Counted from the first letter of the stretch, positions 54,390 to 64,000 are shown. The stretch is DNA of 64,000 nt from Glaciimonas sp. PCH181 (GCF_003056055.1 NZ_PYFP01000001.1:1922001-1986000), one strand, 5' to 3'. The notes: a model not told the origin generated them from the sequence alone. Numbers and translations are program-made.

Positions 54390-55092
54390 AAATGTGCTGA
54401 TCAGCGCTTCTCGATTACGTCGCATGCGGCGCGACCAAGCCTTGACGAACGATGCGCAATATTGCGCGAGCAAGATCATTAAAGAGGCTACCGCAGAAGC
54501 CGAGCGAATAAAATTGCAAGGTTTTAGCGAAGGTTATCGCGACGGTATATTCGCTTCTGCCAACGCAGTGTTGACCTATCTTGACGGGGGGCAGGAATTG
54601 GCGCGTCAGTTGCGCGGAGAGATCCAGACGGCAACGCGAGTGATGCTGCGAGAATCGCTGGATCATCCTGAAGCCATTCTCGCGGTGCTGGAAGACTGGA
54701 TGCGCAATCATCAGGATGCGGCCGAAGAGCAGCTTCATTTGAAACTGCCGCGCAGTGCGCAAGCTTGGCGCATGCGTGTGACGATGCAAATGGAATCCTC
54801 GTGGGGGTCGCGGGTAAAGGTTGATTACCATGACGATCCGCGTTTTCTGCTGCGTTGCGGTAACACTGTGGCGGAGTTTGATCCCGTCACGATTGCCGAA
54901 AAATGCGAACGCCAACTGCTACGCCAACTGGATCAATTGCCGGCCTGGTGCCGTACTCTGGATGATGATGCGGCAAATGCGTTATGGGTCTTGTTCGAAC
55001 AGCGTTTTGTCGCGTCAGAGAGGGAAGAAACGCCGACAACAGCGATGAATGTGTCAGCAATGGCAGCCATTAGGTCTATGGAAAATAAATGA
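54346..55092 (+). CDS. orgB: ATPase regulator/stator OrgB (SctL)
   Basis: This 248-residue protein starts at the ATG at 54346 (MSKKSQEKQPFHLIENVLI). The long helical N-terminus (YCASKIIKEATAEAERIKLQ, then GFSEGYRDGIF) is the FliH/SctL-type arm. The globular C-terminal part has KVDYHDDPRFLLRCGNTVAE and AEKCERQLLRQLDQL. It tethers InvC to the sorting platform. The start overlaps orgA by 44 bases and the stop overlaps the next gene by ATGA. The N-terminal ISASRLRRMRR stretch is unusually basic. Confidence 0.9.
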   Translation: MSKKSQEKQPFHLIENVLISASRLRRMRRDQALTNDAQYCASKIIKEATAEAERIKLQGFSEGYRDGIFASANAVLTYLDGGQELARQLRGEIQTATRVMLRESLDHPEAILAVLEDWMRNHQDAAEEQLHLKLPRSAQAWRMRVTMQMESSWGSRVKVDYHDDPRFLLRCGNTVAEFDPVTIAEKCERQLLRQLDQLPAWCRTLDDDAANALWVLFEQRFVASEREETPTTAMNVSAMAAIRSMENK

Positions 55093-55682
55093 ATACGCCC
55101 CCACTTGCCAGTAACTTTATGTCGGTGCCCAATAACTATTCTGCGCAATCGATAACTGACCTGTCGGCACGTGCTGCGCAGATGTATAGAGCGCAAGTCG
55201 AACTTTCACCACATGAGAATACGCCGCCGGAAGAAATTCCGCCCATCACTACGCCGGTGAAGCGGCCATCGAAGGCGCCGCATGGTGAGGAGATTTTTCG
55301 GGAACTTAAAAAACTTAAGCCGGAGCGGACTGAGACGGTATTAGAAGATGGCAGCATCCGGGTCACCTACAATTATCACAAGCCGTTTTATGCGTTTTTG
55401 AGTAAATTCTCTGGTGCACGTGACGGCAAGCCGACTTATCCGTTGGCCTCGGACTTAATGTATGTAGTGGCTTGGTGCAGACATAAATTGGTGCTTAATC
55501 CTGAGCCGGTAGTGCCGCCGCCCGGTGGTGGAATTCTGGTGCCGACTAACTTTGGTTTTGAATTTGGATTGACGCAGACGCTGATGAGTATGATGGCGCT
55601 GGATTATTCGGTGAGGGACTGGATGTATGAGTTGTTGACTACCGCCGAAAGACCGGAAGATGAGCAGGCATTTCAGCTGTAA
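55089..55682 (+). CDS. T3SS protein in the orgC position, function unclear
   Basis: This 197-residue protein is translationally coupled to orgB (ATGA overlap). The first 65 residues are disordered and Pro/Ser-rich (HENTPPEEIPPITTPVKRP), like a secreted protein's N-terminus. The rest looks folded (EIFRELKKLKPERTETVLED, GSIRVTYNYHKPFYAFLSKF). Salmonella OrgC, a secreted promoter of needle assembly, occupies this slot but is about 150 residues. I see no clear sequence match, so homology is only possible. It is the last gene of the prg operon. Confidence 0.65.
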   Translation: MNTPPLASNFMSVPNNYSAQSITDLSARAAQMYRAQVELSPHENTPPEEIPPITTPVKRPSKAPHGEEIFRELKKLKPERTETVLEDGSIRVTYNYHKPFYAFLSKFSGARDGKPTYPLASDLMYVVAWCRHKLVLNPEPVVPPPGGGILVPTNFGFEFGLTQTLMSMMALDYSVRDWMYELLTTAERPEDEQAFQL

Positions 55683-55795
55683 TCTGCTAGTCTACATTTT
55701 ATGCGTCGCGGAAGGTTACGTTGATGGTGGAAGATTGGCTACCGATGGTGCATTTTTAATGTCCATCGGTAGTGATTCAACGCTTGTGAATCGCG

Positions 55796-56689
55796 TTAAT
55801 TACTTTTGGCTAGCATATTGAAAATGCTGGAGAAATCTAGTCCGCCAGCACCAGTTTTGCTGTGGATGTCGTAGAGGTTACGGGCTAATGATCCGAGGGG
55901 TGTGCTACTGCCCGTCGAGAGGGAGTTTTCCATTGCGAGGCCTAAATCTTTTAGCATTAAATCTACGCCAAAGCCGCCGCTGTATTCTTTTGACGCGGGG
56001 GCGTTTTCCATGACGCCGGGGCATGGGTTGTAGACTTCCAGTACCCAGTTACGGCCGGAGCTTTTGGCCATGACTTCGGAGAGAACTTTTGGGTCCATAC
56101 CGTTTGCCATGCCTAGTCTGATGGCTTCTGATGTACCTATCATCAGGATACCTAATAACATATTGTTGCAGACTTTGACGGTTTGGCCGGCGCCGCTTTC
56201 ACCTGCGTGGAAGATGGCTTTTCCCATTTTTTCCAGGATTGGTTTGGCGATAGCGAAGGCTTGCTGGGAGCCGCCTACCATGAATGTTAGTGTGCCAGCG
56301 GTTGCGCCGCCTGTGCCGCCGGAGACTGGCGCGTCTAGCATATCGAAGCCTTTTTCGCGGGCGGCGGCTGCTACTTTGCGGGCGGTTTCTGGGGCGATTG
56401 TTGAGCAGTCTATTAATAGTGCCTGGGGGTTTGCTTTTGCCAGGATGCCGGTGTCGCCTAGGTAGGCTGATTCTACGTGGCGGCTGGCTGGGAGCATTGT
56501 GATGATTATTTTTGCTTCGGCTAGGGCGGATTGCAGGTTGGTTGTGGTGGTGCCACCGCCCGTGGTGAATTTTTCTACGCTGGCGGGGAGGAGGTCGTGA
56601 CCGCTGACTGTTAGGCCTGAGCGAACTAGGTTTAGGGCCATTGGGAGGCCCATGTTGCCCAGGCCTATGAAGACTACTTCGTTGTTCAT
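55796..56689 (-). CDS. mmsB: 3-hydroxyisobutyrate dehydrogenase
   Basis: This 297-residue NAD-dependent enzyme oxidises 3-hydroxyisobutyrate to methylmalonate semialdehyde in valine degradation. The nucleotide-binding start VVFIGLGNMGLPMALNLV, substrate loop DAPVSGGTGGATAGTL and catalytic-lysine region AGQTVKVCNNMLLGI are all present. C-terminal GFGVDLMLKDLGLAMENS fits the family. It is encoded on the same strand as mmsA but separated from it by 516 bases of repeats. The pair works consecutively. Confidence 0.96.
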   Translation of the reverse strand: MNNEVVFIGLGNMGLPMALNLVRSGLTVSGHDLLPASVEKFTTGGGTTTTNLQSALAEAKIIITMLPASRHVESAYLGDTGILAKANPQALLIDCSTIAPETARKVAAAAREKGFDMLDAPVSGGTGGATAGTLTFMVGGSQQAFAIAKPILEKMGKAIFHAGESGAGQTVKVCNNMLLGILMIGTSEAIRLGMANGMDPKVLSEVMAKSSGRNWVLEVYNPCPGVMENAPASKEYSGGFGVDLMLKDLGLAMENSLSTGSSTPLGSLARNLYDIHSKTGAGGLDFSSIFNMLAKSN

Positions 56690-57205
56690 TTGTTTGTTCC
56701 TTATTTCGATTGGTGGTTGTTTGGACGGGTTGCGCTTCGTGGTTGGCTTGCCGAGGGTAACCCGACAGCTAGTTACTTTTTCTTGCTTCAGCTAGGTGCC
56801 CCCGCAGAATAAGTAACCAAAAAGAAGGCGACCGCAGATATCGCTGTCCGGGTTCCCAAATTCTTCAGGCGTTTGCCGGGTCGAAAAACCAACTCGCCGC
56901 GCTCAAACATGTTTTCCGACAAACCCCGTCAAACTCCTGAAACATTTGGCAGCGGTATATGTCGGGGTACGTCAACTGCCAGTTCAAAAACAACTTCAAC
57001 GTCCAGTGTGGTTGCGCCTGTAAGGTCAAGAACAGCATCAAAGGTGGCTACGCCTGCAAATTCAAATTCAACTGTGGCTGCGCCTGACTTCAACGGCAAC
57101 TTCAAGTGTGGCTTCGCCTGCTGTTTAGCTGATTAAATATTTTTGGGTCTTACTTAAAAGTCGGTCCGGCAGATATATACCTGCTGGGCCGACTTTTTTC
57201 TGTCC
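56690..57205. repeat. Repeat-rich non-coding stretch between mmsA and mmsB
   Basis: The first half carries the inverted words GTTACTTTTTCTTGC (about 56775) and AAGTAACCAAAAAGAAGG (about 56810). The second half (56960-57125) has four degenerate units of roughly 36-50 bases sharing the core TCAA-n-GTGGCTNCGCCTG. No protein is supported. A bidirectional terminator lies at 57157-57199. Confidence 0.7.
57156..57201. terminator. Terminator after mmsA, bidirectional
   Basis: AAAAGTCGG pairs with CCGACTTTT around a longer imperfect stem. On the minus strand the T-run end lies 5 bases after the mmsA stop region (57206). Confidence 0.78.
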
Positions 57206-58714
57206 TTATTTCATAGAGATCGTTGTATTGATCTGACCACCATCATCGTCTGGTGCGAACCAGCGGGCGGTAACGGTCTTTGTCTGAGTCCAGAACTGGA
57301 CTGCTTGCTTACCGTTTGGCCCTAAATCTCCTAGCTTGGAGGCGCGCGAGCCTGTGAAGCTAAAGTAGGCTACCGGGACTGGAATTGGGACGTTGATGCC
57401 GATTTGGCCTACATCAATTTCATTTTGAAATTTGCGTGCGGACCAACCTGATGAGGTGAAAATTGAGGTACCGTTGCCGTTTGGATTGGCGTTGATGAAG
57501 GCGATGGCGTCGTCTAGTGTTTCTAGTTCTACCAGGCACATTGCCGGGCCAAAAATTTCTTGGGCGTAGATATCCATTTCAGCTGTGACACCGGAGAAAA
57601 TCGTCGGGCCTACGAAGTTGCCTTCTGGGTAGTCTTTGACCTGACAATCACGACCGTCTAGCAATAACGTTGCGCCTTGTTCTACGCCAGTGCCGATTAA
57701 GCGTTCGGTGCGGGTTTTGGCGGCTTTGGATACCATTGGGCCTAAGTCTGCTGTGCGGTCGCTGCCCGGCCCGATTTTGAGGGAGCGCGAGCGGGAGACT
57801 ATTTCTGGTAGCCATTCTCTGGCTTTGCCTACCAGAATAACTACGGAGTTCGCCATGCAGCGTTGACCGGCTGCGCCGAAGGCTGCGCCTAGCAAATTGT
57901 TGATGGCTTGGTCTTTGTTGGCGTCTGGCAGCACGATGCAATGGTTTTTTGCGCCCATCATGCATTGCGCACGTTTGCCGGATTCGCTGGCGCGGCGATA
58001 GATGTGAGTGCCAACGTTGGTCGATCCGATGAACGAAACCGCTTTGATATCTGGGTGATCACACAGCATGTTGGCAACGTCTGGGCCGCCGTGGACGACG
58101 TTCAGGACGCCTGGTGGCAAACCGGCTTGTTGTGCCAGCTCAACTAGAAATAGTGATGCCGATGGGTCTTGCTCGGACGGTTTCAGGACGAAGGTATTGC
58201 CACATGCTACGGCGACCGGAAACATGAAACATGGCAGCATGACCGGGAAATTGAAAGCGGTGATGCCTGCGCCGACGCCGATTGGTTGGTTGATGGTGTA
58301 GACATCGACGCCAGTGGCGGCATTTTCTGCCAACTCACCTAATTGCAATGACGTAATCGAGCAAGCGTGTTCGACCACTTCCAGACCGCGCATGACTTCG
58401 CCTTCTGCATCCGGCAAGGTTTTGCCGTGCTCAAGCGTGATCAGTGCTGCCAGCGGAGCGATATTTTCGCGTAGCAATTGCTGAAATTTCAGCATGATGC
58501 GCATGCGTTGGCTCAGCGATGTATTGCGCCATTTGCCGAATGCTTGCTTGGCTGTCGCAACGGCTTCGTTAACTTCTGCTTCGGTGGCGAACGGGACGCG
58601 TGCCACTACTTCCTGCGTTGCCGGATTGAGGACGTCGCGCCATTCTGTGCTGGTGGACTGGACTGCTTTACCGTTGATATACAACGGTACATTTGGGATA
58701 TTTGACTGGGACAT
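57206..58714 (-). CDS. mmsA: Methylmalonate-semialdehyde dehydrogenase (CoA-acylating)
   Basis: This 502-residue enzyme converts methylmalonate semialdehyde to propionyl-CoA in valine degradation. The ATG at 58714 ([16 protein letters not shown]) has GGAAG 8 bases upstream. The N-terminal NAD domain and the catalytic cysteine block [20 protein letters not shown] (Cys near residue 286) are typical of MmsA. CoA-acylating features such as [19 protein letters not shown] and [16 protein letters not shown] also match. It is probably transcribed with the binding-protein gene upstream. Confidence 0.97.
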   Translation of the reverse strand: MSQSNIPNVPLYINGKAVQSTSTEWRDVLNPATQEVVARVPFATEAEVNEAVATAKQAFGKWRNTSLSQRMRIMLKFQQLLRENIAPLAALITLEHGKTLPDAEGEVMRGLEVVEHACSITSLQLGELAENAATGVDVYTINQPIGVGAGITAFNFPVMLPCFMFPVAVACGNTFVLKPSEQDPSASLFLVELAQQAGLPPGVLNVVHGGPDVANMLCDHPDIKAVSFIGSTNVGTHIYRRASESGKRAQCMMGAKNHCIVLPDANKDQAINNLLGAAFGAAGQRCMANSVVILVGKAREWLPEIVSRSRSLKIGPGSDRTADLGPMVSKAAKTRTERLIGTGVEQGATLLLDGRDCQVKDYPEGNFVGPTIFSGVTAEMDIYAQEIFGPAMCLVELETLDDAIAFINANPNGNGTSIFTSSGWSARKFQNEIDVGQIGINVPIPVPVAYFSFTGSRASKLGDLGPNGKQAVQFWTQTKTVTARWFAPDDDGGQINTTISMK

Positions 58715-58765
58715 GAGAATTACTTCCTTCAATTAAAAATGGTTCTAAAAATCGGAAAACAGCAA

Positions 58766-60004
58766 TTACGATTGGGCTACTTTTCCCAACGAACACGACG
58801 CGTCGATTGGTTTAAAAGCCTGCTCTGCTGGAATAGTGGATAACAGTTTCAGGTAATCCCACGGGCCTTTTGACTCTGCCGGGGTTTTGACCTGGTACAG
58901 ATACATATCGTGGATCACGCGACCATCGGGACGGATAGAGGCATTGCGCATGACAACGTCGTGAATCGGGATTTCACGCATTTTTTGCGCGACAACTTTG
59001 GTATCGTGGGATTTGGTGGCTGCGGCTGCCTTCAAATAATGATAGACACTGGAATACACACCGGCATGTACCATCGTCGGTTTATTACCTTTACTTAGCG
59101 CTTCAAAACGCTTGGCAAAACTGCGCGTGTCGTTGTCGAAGTCCCAGTAAAAACCATCGGTATAGACCAAACCTTGCGCATCCTTCAAGCCCAGCGCATG
59201 CACGTCGGACAAAAATACGAGCAATGCAGCCAGACGTTGGTCCTTGGTGCCTACACCAAAAGAACGCGCCTGTTTAATCGAATTGACAGTGTCCTGACCG
59301 CCATTCGCCAAACCGATTACTTGCGCTTTGGAGCTTTGGGCTTGCAATAAAAATGACGACAAATCGCTGGCGTTCAGCGGATGACGGATTGAGCCGACCA
59401 CAGTGCCGCCAGAACGTTTGACGACATCGCTGGCATCTTTTTCCAATGATTGTCCGAAGGCATAATCGACGGTGACGAAATACCAGGATTTCTGGCCCAT
59501 TTTGGTCAGCGCGGCAGCGGCCCCGGCAGCTTGCGAGTAGGTATCAAACATCCAGTGAAAACCGTTCGGCGAACATTCGGCGTTGGTCAACACCGTCGTA
59601 GCAGGGCCGCTATATAACGCAATCCCGCCCTTTTCGCGCGTTAATCGCTGCACGGCAAGTGCGACGGATGAATTAGTCAGATCGGCGATGGCGTCGACCT
59701 TGTCGCGGTCTATCCATTCACGTGCTTTAGAGGCACCGATATCGGCCTTATTCTGATGATCGGCACTCAATAATTCGATTTTCATGCCCTTGCATTCGGC
59801 CTTCATGCAATCTTCGATCGCCATCTTGGCAGCGACCACCGATCCGGGGCCGCCCATGCCCGAATACGGCCCCGACATATCGGTCAATATACCGACTTTA
59901 AAGACATCCGGCGCTTGCGCGTGAACCATACCGGCACTGGCTAATAAGGCCAATGCAAAGCAACGTGCAAGACTTTTGAAACGCCTGTTTGGCGAATTGA
60001 CCAT
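58766..60004 (-). CDS. ABC transporter substrate-binding protein, branched-chain amino-acid type
   Basis: This 412-residue periplasmic protein starts at the ATG at 60004, with AGGAG 6 bases upstream. A signal peptide ([17 protein letters not shown]) is followed by the Leu/Ile/Val-binding-protein start FKVGILTDMSGPYSGMGGPG. The lobes contain VDAIADLTNSSVALAVQRLT and YVTVDYAFGQSLEKDAS-like text. No permease or ATPase gene is adjacent. Its position before mmsA suggests a valine-related or aliphatic ligand (inference). It is divergent from a LysR regulator. Confidence 0.9.
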   Translation of the reverse strand: MVNSPNRRFKSLARCFALALLASAGMVHAQAPDVFKVGILTDMSGPYSGMGGPGSVVAAKMAIEDCMKAECKGMKIELLSADHQNKADIGASKAREWIDRDKVDAIADLTNSSVALAVQRLTREKGGIALYSGPATTVLTNAECSPNGFHWMFDTYSQAAGAAAALTKMGQKSWYFVTVDYAFGQSLEKDASDVVKRSGGTVVGSIRHPLNASDLSSFLLQAQSSKAQVIGLANGGQDTVNSIKQARSFGVGTKDQRLAALLVFLSDVHALGLKDAQGLVYTDGFYWDFDNDTRSFAKRFEALSKGNKPTMVHAGVYSSVYHYLKAAAATKSHDTKVVAQKMREIPIHDVVMRNASIRPDGRVIHDMYLYQVKTPAESKGPWDYLKLLSTIPAEQAFKPIDASCSLGKVAQS

Positions 60005-60133
60005 CGTTGTCTCCTGATTTTTATTAATATAGTGTGGCACTATTCTGCATGTGCATTATTATTGGGACAATAGACAATAATCCACAATAGCTTTGCGTTT
60101 GTGCACAACGCGATACCAAGGGACAACACTACA

Positions 60134-61057
60134 ATGCCGATGATGGATTGGGACAACCTACGCATATTTCTTGAGCTGACACGCAGTCAGGGCTTGGTCG
60201 ATGCCGCAAAAAAATTGGGGATAGATCATTCGACCGTTTCACGTCGGATGCGACGCTTTGAAGAGCAAGTTGGCAGTCAGTTGTTCGAACGCAATAATCA
60301 GGGCTATAGCCTGACAGCCGAGGGGCATCGTCTAATTGAATACGCCGAACGCGTAGAAAGCACGGTCTACGCTGCTGCAGAAGAATTGAGTGGCCACAAT
60401 AGATTGTTATCGGGACAAGTCCGATTGGGCGCGACTGAAGGTTTTGGGACGTTTGTGCTGGCACCGCATTTGGCACACTTTTGCGCCCGTCATCCACATA
60501 TCAGTGTCGATTTGCTGCCGGTGCCTCGTTTTGTCAATTTATCAAAACGAGAAGCCGATATCAGCGTTTCTATCGAACGCCCGCAAAGCGGCAATTACGT
60601 GATGACCAAACTCACCGATTACCGGCTCAAGCTCTACGCCACGCCCGCCTATCTGGAGGCGCATACTGCGATACGCACCGTCGAGGATCTCGCTAGCCAT
60701 CCTTTTATCGGCTACATCGATGATCTGCTCTTCACCGAAGAATTACGCTATAAAGAAAATGTCGCACCGTCGGCATTTCGGGCTTTTCGCAGTACCAGCG
60801 TCATCGCGCAATATACGGCGGCCTGCCAGGGTCAGGGGCTGGCTATTCTGCCCTGCTTTCTGGCGCAGCAAAGTGCCGATCTGGTGCCGGTATTGGATGG
60901 ACAATGCAATATTCAGCGCAGTTTCTGGCTAATATCTGCCGCAGAAACCCGCAACGTGGCGCGAGTGGCTGCGCTCTGGCGCTATCTACGCGACGTAATA
61001 GAGCCGAATCGCGCCTTCTTGATGGGCGAATCACGTGACATGGTGTGGCTGCCTTAA
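60134..61057 (+). CDS. LysR-family regulator, probable regulator of the mms gene set
   Basis: This 307-residue regulator starts at the ATG at 60134 (MPMMDWDNLRIFLELTR). The helix-turn-helix region (GLVDAAKKLGIDHSTVSRRM) is typical, and the rest is the periplasmic-binding-like effector domain (LSGQVRLGATEGFGTFVLAP). It is divergent from the binding-protein-mmsA genes, so it probably controls them. In Pseudomonas the mmsAB regulator is AraC-type, so this would be a different solution. The effector is unknown. Confidence 0.88.
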   Translation: MPMMDWDNLRIFLELTRSQGLVDAAKKLGIDHSTVSRRMRRFEEQVGSQLFERNNQGYSLTAEGHRLIEYAERVESTVYAAAEELSGHNRLLSGQVRLGATEGFGTFVLAPHLAHFCARHPHISVDLLPVPRFVNLSKREADISVSIERPQSGNYVMTKLTDYRLKLYATPAYLEAHTAIRTVEDLASHPFIGYIDDLLFTEELRYKENVAPSAFRAFRSTSVIAQYTAACQGQGLAILPCFLAQQSADLVPVLDGQCNIQRSFWLISAAETRNVARVAALWRYLRDVIEPNRAFLMGESRDMVWLP

Positions 61058-61112
61058 TCCAAACCGCAGCCATATCGCGCCATGGATCTGTCGATTCAGG
61101 ACCTGCATACGT

Positions 61113-61118
61113 TATAAT
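61113..61118 (+). promoter_or_regulatory. Probable -10 box for prfC
   Basis: TATAAT occurs about 114 bases before the prfC start. No convincing -35 element sits at 17 bases (the nearest, CTGTCG, is at 19). Confidence 0.4.
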
Positions 61119-61231
61119 CGCGACTTCCCGGTAATGCCCAATTGCAGCCATCGCTGCCGCAGCCACGCGCATTTTCCCGTTTTTTTGAATACTATCAAGG
61201 CAAGCGGCCGCTGTCGCTTGAACCACGCATC

Positions 61232-62929
61232 ATGCAAGAACCCATTTCCGAGCAGCCGATCCCCGCCGTTATCGATCAGCCTGACGAGCAGCTCAACGAC
61301 TCCGTCGAGACTATTGCGAATAACGTTTCGCTAGAGCAAATCGCCAGCGAAGTCAGCCGTCGCCGTACTTTCGGGATTATTTCCCATCCTGATGCTGGTA
61401 AAACCACCCTCACTGAAAAACTGCTGCTGTTCTCAGGCGCGATTCAGTTAGCCGGGACCGTCAAGGGTCGCAAAAGTGGCCGCCACGCAACGTCGGACTG
61501 GATGGAAATCGAAAAGCAGCGCGGTATTTCTGTCGCCAGTTCGGTCATGCAGTTTGAGTACCGCGATCACGTCGTCAACCTGCTCGATACCCCCGGCCAT
61601 CAGGACTTCTCGGAAGATACTTATCGCGTGTTAACCGCTGTTGACTCGGCGTTAATGGTGATCGATGCGGCAAAAGGTGTCGAAACCCAAACTATCAAGC
61701 TGCTCAACGTTTGCCGCATGCGCAATACGCCGATCATCACGCTGATGAACAAAATGGATCGCGAAACCCGTGATCCGCTGGAACTGCTGGATGAGCTGGA
61801 AACAGTGTTAAAAATCCAGTGCGCGCCAGTAACATGGCCAATCGGCATGGGGAAATCGTTCCGCGGTGTATATCATTTACTGCGCGATGAAATTCTGCTG
61901 TTTGCACCCGGCAGCGAAAAAGCCGACCAGACATTTGAAGTTATCAAAGGCATCGACAATCCACGTCTGGATGAGATGTTCCCGCGTGAAATCGAACAAT
62001 TGCGAATGGAAGTCGAGCTGGTACACGGCGCATCTCATCCTTTCGATAAAGAAGCATTTTTGGCGGGTGTGCAAACCCCTGTATTTTTCGGTTCCGCGAT
62101 TAACAACTTCGGTATCCGCGAAATTCTGAATGCGCTGATCGACTGGGCGCAACCGCCGGGCGCCCGCGATGCCACCATTCGCACCGTGGCACCGACTGAA
62201 AAACCGTTTTCCGGCTTCGTGTTCAAGATTCAGGCCAATATGGACCCGGCCCATCGTGACCGTATTGCGTTCCTGCGGGTCTGCTCTGGTCACTTTGAGC
62301 GCGGCATGAAAATCAAACATTTACGCCTGAATCGTGAAATCAAAGTATCCAACGTCGTAACGTTCATGGCGTCCAGCCGCGAGCAAGTCGAGGAAGCCTA
62401 CGCCGGTGACATTATCGGCCTGCCTAACCACGGCAATATGCAAATCGGCGATAGTTTCTCAGAAGGCGAACTGCTGCAATTCACGGGAATTCCTTACTTT
62501 GCACCGGACTTTTTCCGCTCGGTGCGGATTCGTAACCCGCTCAAAATCAAGCAGCTTCACAAAGGCTTGCAACAGTTGGGCGAAGAAGGTGCGATTCAGG
62601 TATTTAAGCCAGTGTCGAGCAGCGATTTAGTACTCGGCGGTGTTGGCGTATTGCAATTTGAAGTCGTCGCCAGCCGCTTAATGAACGAATACGGCGTGGA
62701 TGCAGTATTTGAAGGCACAAGTATCAGCAGCGCCCGCTGGATTAGCTGCGACGATAAAAAGATGCTGGCAGATTTTGAAAGATCATCCGCCGGTAATTAC
62801 CTTGCGCATGATGCTGCTGGCAATCTGGCCTATCTCGCAAGCTCTGGCGTTAACCTTCGTTTGGCGCAAGAGCGCTGGCCGTTAGTCACGTTCCATGAAA
62901 CCCGCGAACATGCGGTTAAATTGTCCTAA
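61232..62929 (+). CDS. prfC: Peptide chain release factor 3
   Basis: This 565-residue GTPase recycles RF1 and RF2 after termination. G motifs are clear: [16 protein letters not shown] (P-loop), [16 protein letters not shown] and [14 protein letters not shown]. The usual start [18 protein letters not shown] begins near residue 40, so an extra 35-residue acidic N-terminus is present from the ATG at 61232. A start further upstream is in frame but less likely. RF3 is normally about 527 residues. A strong terminator follows. Confidence 0.96.
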   Translation: MQEPISEQPIPAVIDQPDEQLNDSVETIANNVSLEQIASEVSRRRTFGIISHPDAGKTTLTEKLLLFSGAIQLAGTVKGRKSGRHATSDWMEIEKQRGISVASSVMQFEYRDHVVNLLDTPGHQDFSEDTYRVLTAVDSALMVIDAAKGVETQTIKLLNVCRMRNTPIITLMNKMDRETRDPLELLDELETVLKIQCAPVTWPIGMGKSFRGVYHLLRDEILLFAPGSEKADQTFEVIKGIDNPRLDEMFPREIEQLRMEVELVHGASHPFDKEAFLAGVQTPVFFGSAINNFGIREILNALIDWAQPPGARDATIRTVAPTEKPFSGFVFKIQANMDPAHRDRIAFLRVCSGHFERGMKIKHLRLNREIKVSNVVTFMASSREQVEEAYAGDIIGLPNHGNMQIGDSFSEGELLQFTGIPYFAPDFFRSVRIRNPLKIKQLHKGLQQLGEEGAIQVFKPVSSSDLVLGGVGVLQFEVVASRLMNEYGVDAVFEGTSISSARWISCDDKKMLADFERSSAGNYLAHDAAGNLAYLASSGVNLRLAQERWPLVTFHETREHAVKLS

Positions 62930-62974
62930 GCAAGGGATAAGCAAAGCACGTTTATAAACACAACGTGCAGACTA

Positions 62975-63006
62975 AAAAAAAACGGTCCATCGGACCGTTT
63001 TTTTAT
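62975..63006. terminator. Bidirectional terminator between prfC and dctA
   Basis: ACGGTCC (62982-62988) and GGACCGT (62992-62998) form a perfect stem with a three-base loop. A nine-residue A run precedes it and T7 follows, so it can end both convergent genes. Confidence 0.9.
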
Positions 63007-63008
63007 TT

Positions 63009-63043
63009 GTCTTACAAGATGCTGATAACGCATCCTGTAAGAC
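63009..63043. other. Second hairpin downstream of dctA
   Basis: GTCTTACAAGATG and CATCCTGTAAGAC pair with one mismatch around a nine-base loop. No T run follows on either strand. It lies between dctA and the shared terminator. Confidence 0.55.
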
Positions 63044-63073
63044 TTTCACCTACTTGTGCTGACAAAACTACGA

Positions 63074-64000
63074 TCAGCCTTTGTACTTTGCATGACCGTC
63101 AACAGCCGCCAGTTTGGCATCCTGAAGGTCCAGTTCCTGCTCTGGATCGACCTTGCCATCCAGTTGCGCATGCAAACGTGCTTCATCCAGATCGCCCGAC
63201 CATTTAGCGACCACAATCGTGGCAACGCCATTACCAACTGTATTAGTCAGCGCCCGTGCTTCGGACATGAAACGGTCGATTCCCAGAATCAGCGCCAAAC
63301 CAGCAACCGGTACGTGACCGACTGCGGACAACGTCGCCGCCAGCACGATAAAGCCGCTGCCGGTTACGCCTGCTGCACCTTTTGAGGTCAGCAACAACAC
63401 TAGCAATAACGTAACTTGATGCCAGATCGTCAGTGGCGTATCAGTCGCTTGCGCAATAAATATTGCTGCCATCGTCAGATAAATCGACGTGCCATCGAGA
63501 TTGAACGAGTAGCCTGTTGGAATGACCAAACCGACCACTGATTGTTTTGCGCCCAGATTTTCCATCTTGGCCATCAAACGCGGCAATACCGACTCTGATG
63601 AAGATGTCCCCAGTACGATCAGCAACTCTTCACGGATGTACTTAACAAACTTGAAGATACTGAAACCGTGCAGACGGGTAACGATGCCGAGTACCACGAA
63701 AACGAACAGCAAACAGGTTGCATAAAACAGACCCATCAGCTTGCCCAGCGACAACAACGAACCAATGCCGTATTTACCGATAGTGAATGCCATCGCGCCA
63801 AACGCGCCGATTGGTGCGACCTTCATGATCAAACCAACGATGCCGAACAAGACGTGTGAAAACTTTTCGATGAAATCAAACACCAGCGTGCCGCGTCCAC
63901 CGAAGCGATGTAGCGCAAAACCAAATAGTATTGAAATCAACAGGACTTGCAGGATGTTGCCTTGGGCAAACGCATCCACAAAACTGTTAGGAATAATATG
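63074..64000 (-). CDS. dctA: C4-dicarboxylate transporter DctA (start beyond the window)
   Basis: This is the C-terminal 308 codons or so of a sodium/proton:dicarboxylate symporter; the frame stays open to the right edge (residues [14 protein letters not shown] at the edge). The DAACS hallmark [20 protein letters not shown] and the helix-8 block [20 protein letters not shown] are present. [20 protein letters not shown] completes the substrate site. It imports succinate, fumarate and malate. The C-terminal tail ([20 protein letters not shown]) is typical of DctA in this family. Confidence 0.96.
   Translation of the reverse strand, partial: HIIPNSFVDAFAQGNILQVLLISILFGFALHRFGGRGTLVFDFIEKFSHVLFGIVGLIMKVAPIGAFGAMAFTIGKYGIGSLLSLGKLMGLFYATCLLFVFVVLGIVTRLHGFSIFKFVKYIREELLIVLGTSSSESVLPRLMAKMENLGAKQSVVGLVIPTGYSFNLDGTSIYLTMAAIFIAQATDTPLTIWHQVTLLLVLLLTSKGAAGVTGSGFIVLAATLSAVGHVPVAGLALILGIDRFMSEARALTNTVGNGVATIVVAKWSGDLDEARLHAQLDGKVDPEQELDLQDAKLAAVDGHAKYKG

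Noticed and set aside
56960..57125. Possible CRISPR-like array
   Set aside because: Units vary in sequence and length, with no constant repeat, no distinct spacers and no cas genes.
56873..57136. 87-codon frame within the repeat stretch
   Set aside because: It is built from the degenerate repeats and has no ribosome site or stable composition.

Overview
The window looks like chromosome from a betaproteobacterium of the Oxalobacteraceae type (Collimonas, Glaciimonas or Herbaspirillum relatives). This is inferred from gene content and style: an earP-efp pair with arginine 32 in EF-P, a beta/gamma-type metE-metR pair, glyoxylate-cycle aceA, and an N-terminally extended GreB. No rRNA, tRNA, CRISPR array, integrase or transposase was seen, and the species cannot be named from this sequence alone.

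Layout. (1) 1-4626, minus strand: a TonB-dependent receptor, its own ExbB-ExbD-TonB energy module, and a lipoprotein-like metallophosphoesterase that runs off the left edge. (2) 4.9-10.3 kb: greB, a double-domain methylglyoxal-synthase-like protein, rlmJ, a DUF697-like membrane protein and a ClC chloride channel with CBS domains. (3) 10.4-13.2 kb: a molybdate module. An HTH-only ModE diverges from modABC, and a ModE-like palindrome lies across a near-consensus modA promoter. (4) 13.2-19.0 kb: aceA, a second TonB-dependent receptor preceded by a small Cys/His membrane protein, and a hotdog thioesterase. (5) 19.0-21.9 kb: an ECF sigma/anti-sigma pair divergent from a Tat-exported phosphoesterase and cupredoxin. 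Both directions carry the same promoter motif, GGGAATAAAA-N12-CGGTWT. (6) 22.0-28.1 kb: metE and metR with a perfect MetR box, a small membrane protein, earP and efp.

(7) 28,476-55,682 is a complete-looking SPI-1/BSA-class type III secretion system (T3SS). The minus-strand block reads invF-invG-invE-invA-invB-invC-spaM-spaN-spaO-spaP-spaQ-spaR-spaS-sicA-sipB-sipC-sipD-iacP, then a novel 616-residue candidate effector, then a HilA-like regulator. The divergent plus-strand block reads prgH-prgI-prgJ-prgK-orgA-orgB and an unrecognised gene in the orgC position. The export gate, ATPase complex, sorting platform, rings, needle, rod, tip, translocon, chaperones, acyl carrier protein and two regulators are all present. 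No lytic transglycosylase (iagB) or pilotin (invH) was recognised. The proline-rich protein where sipA would be expected is the most interesting unknown.

(8) 55.8-61.1 kb: a valine/propanoate catabolic set (mmsB, mmsA, an amino-acid-type ABC binding protein and a divergent LysR regulator). A 500-base repeat-rich non-coding stretch separates mmsB from mmsA. (9) 61.2-64.0 kb: prfC and a dctA-type dicarboxylate transporter cut by the right edge.

Starts were moved from the longest reading frame wherever a Shine-Dalgarno sequence, family length or overlap argued for it. Functional calls rest on motifs and remembered family features, not on database searches.
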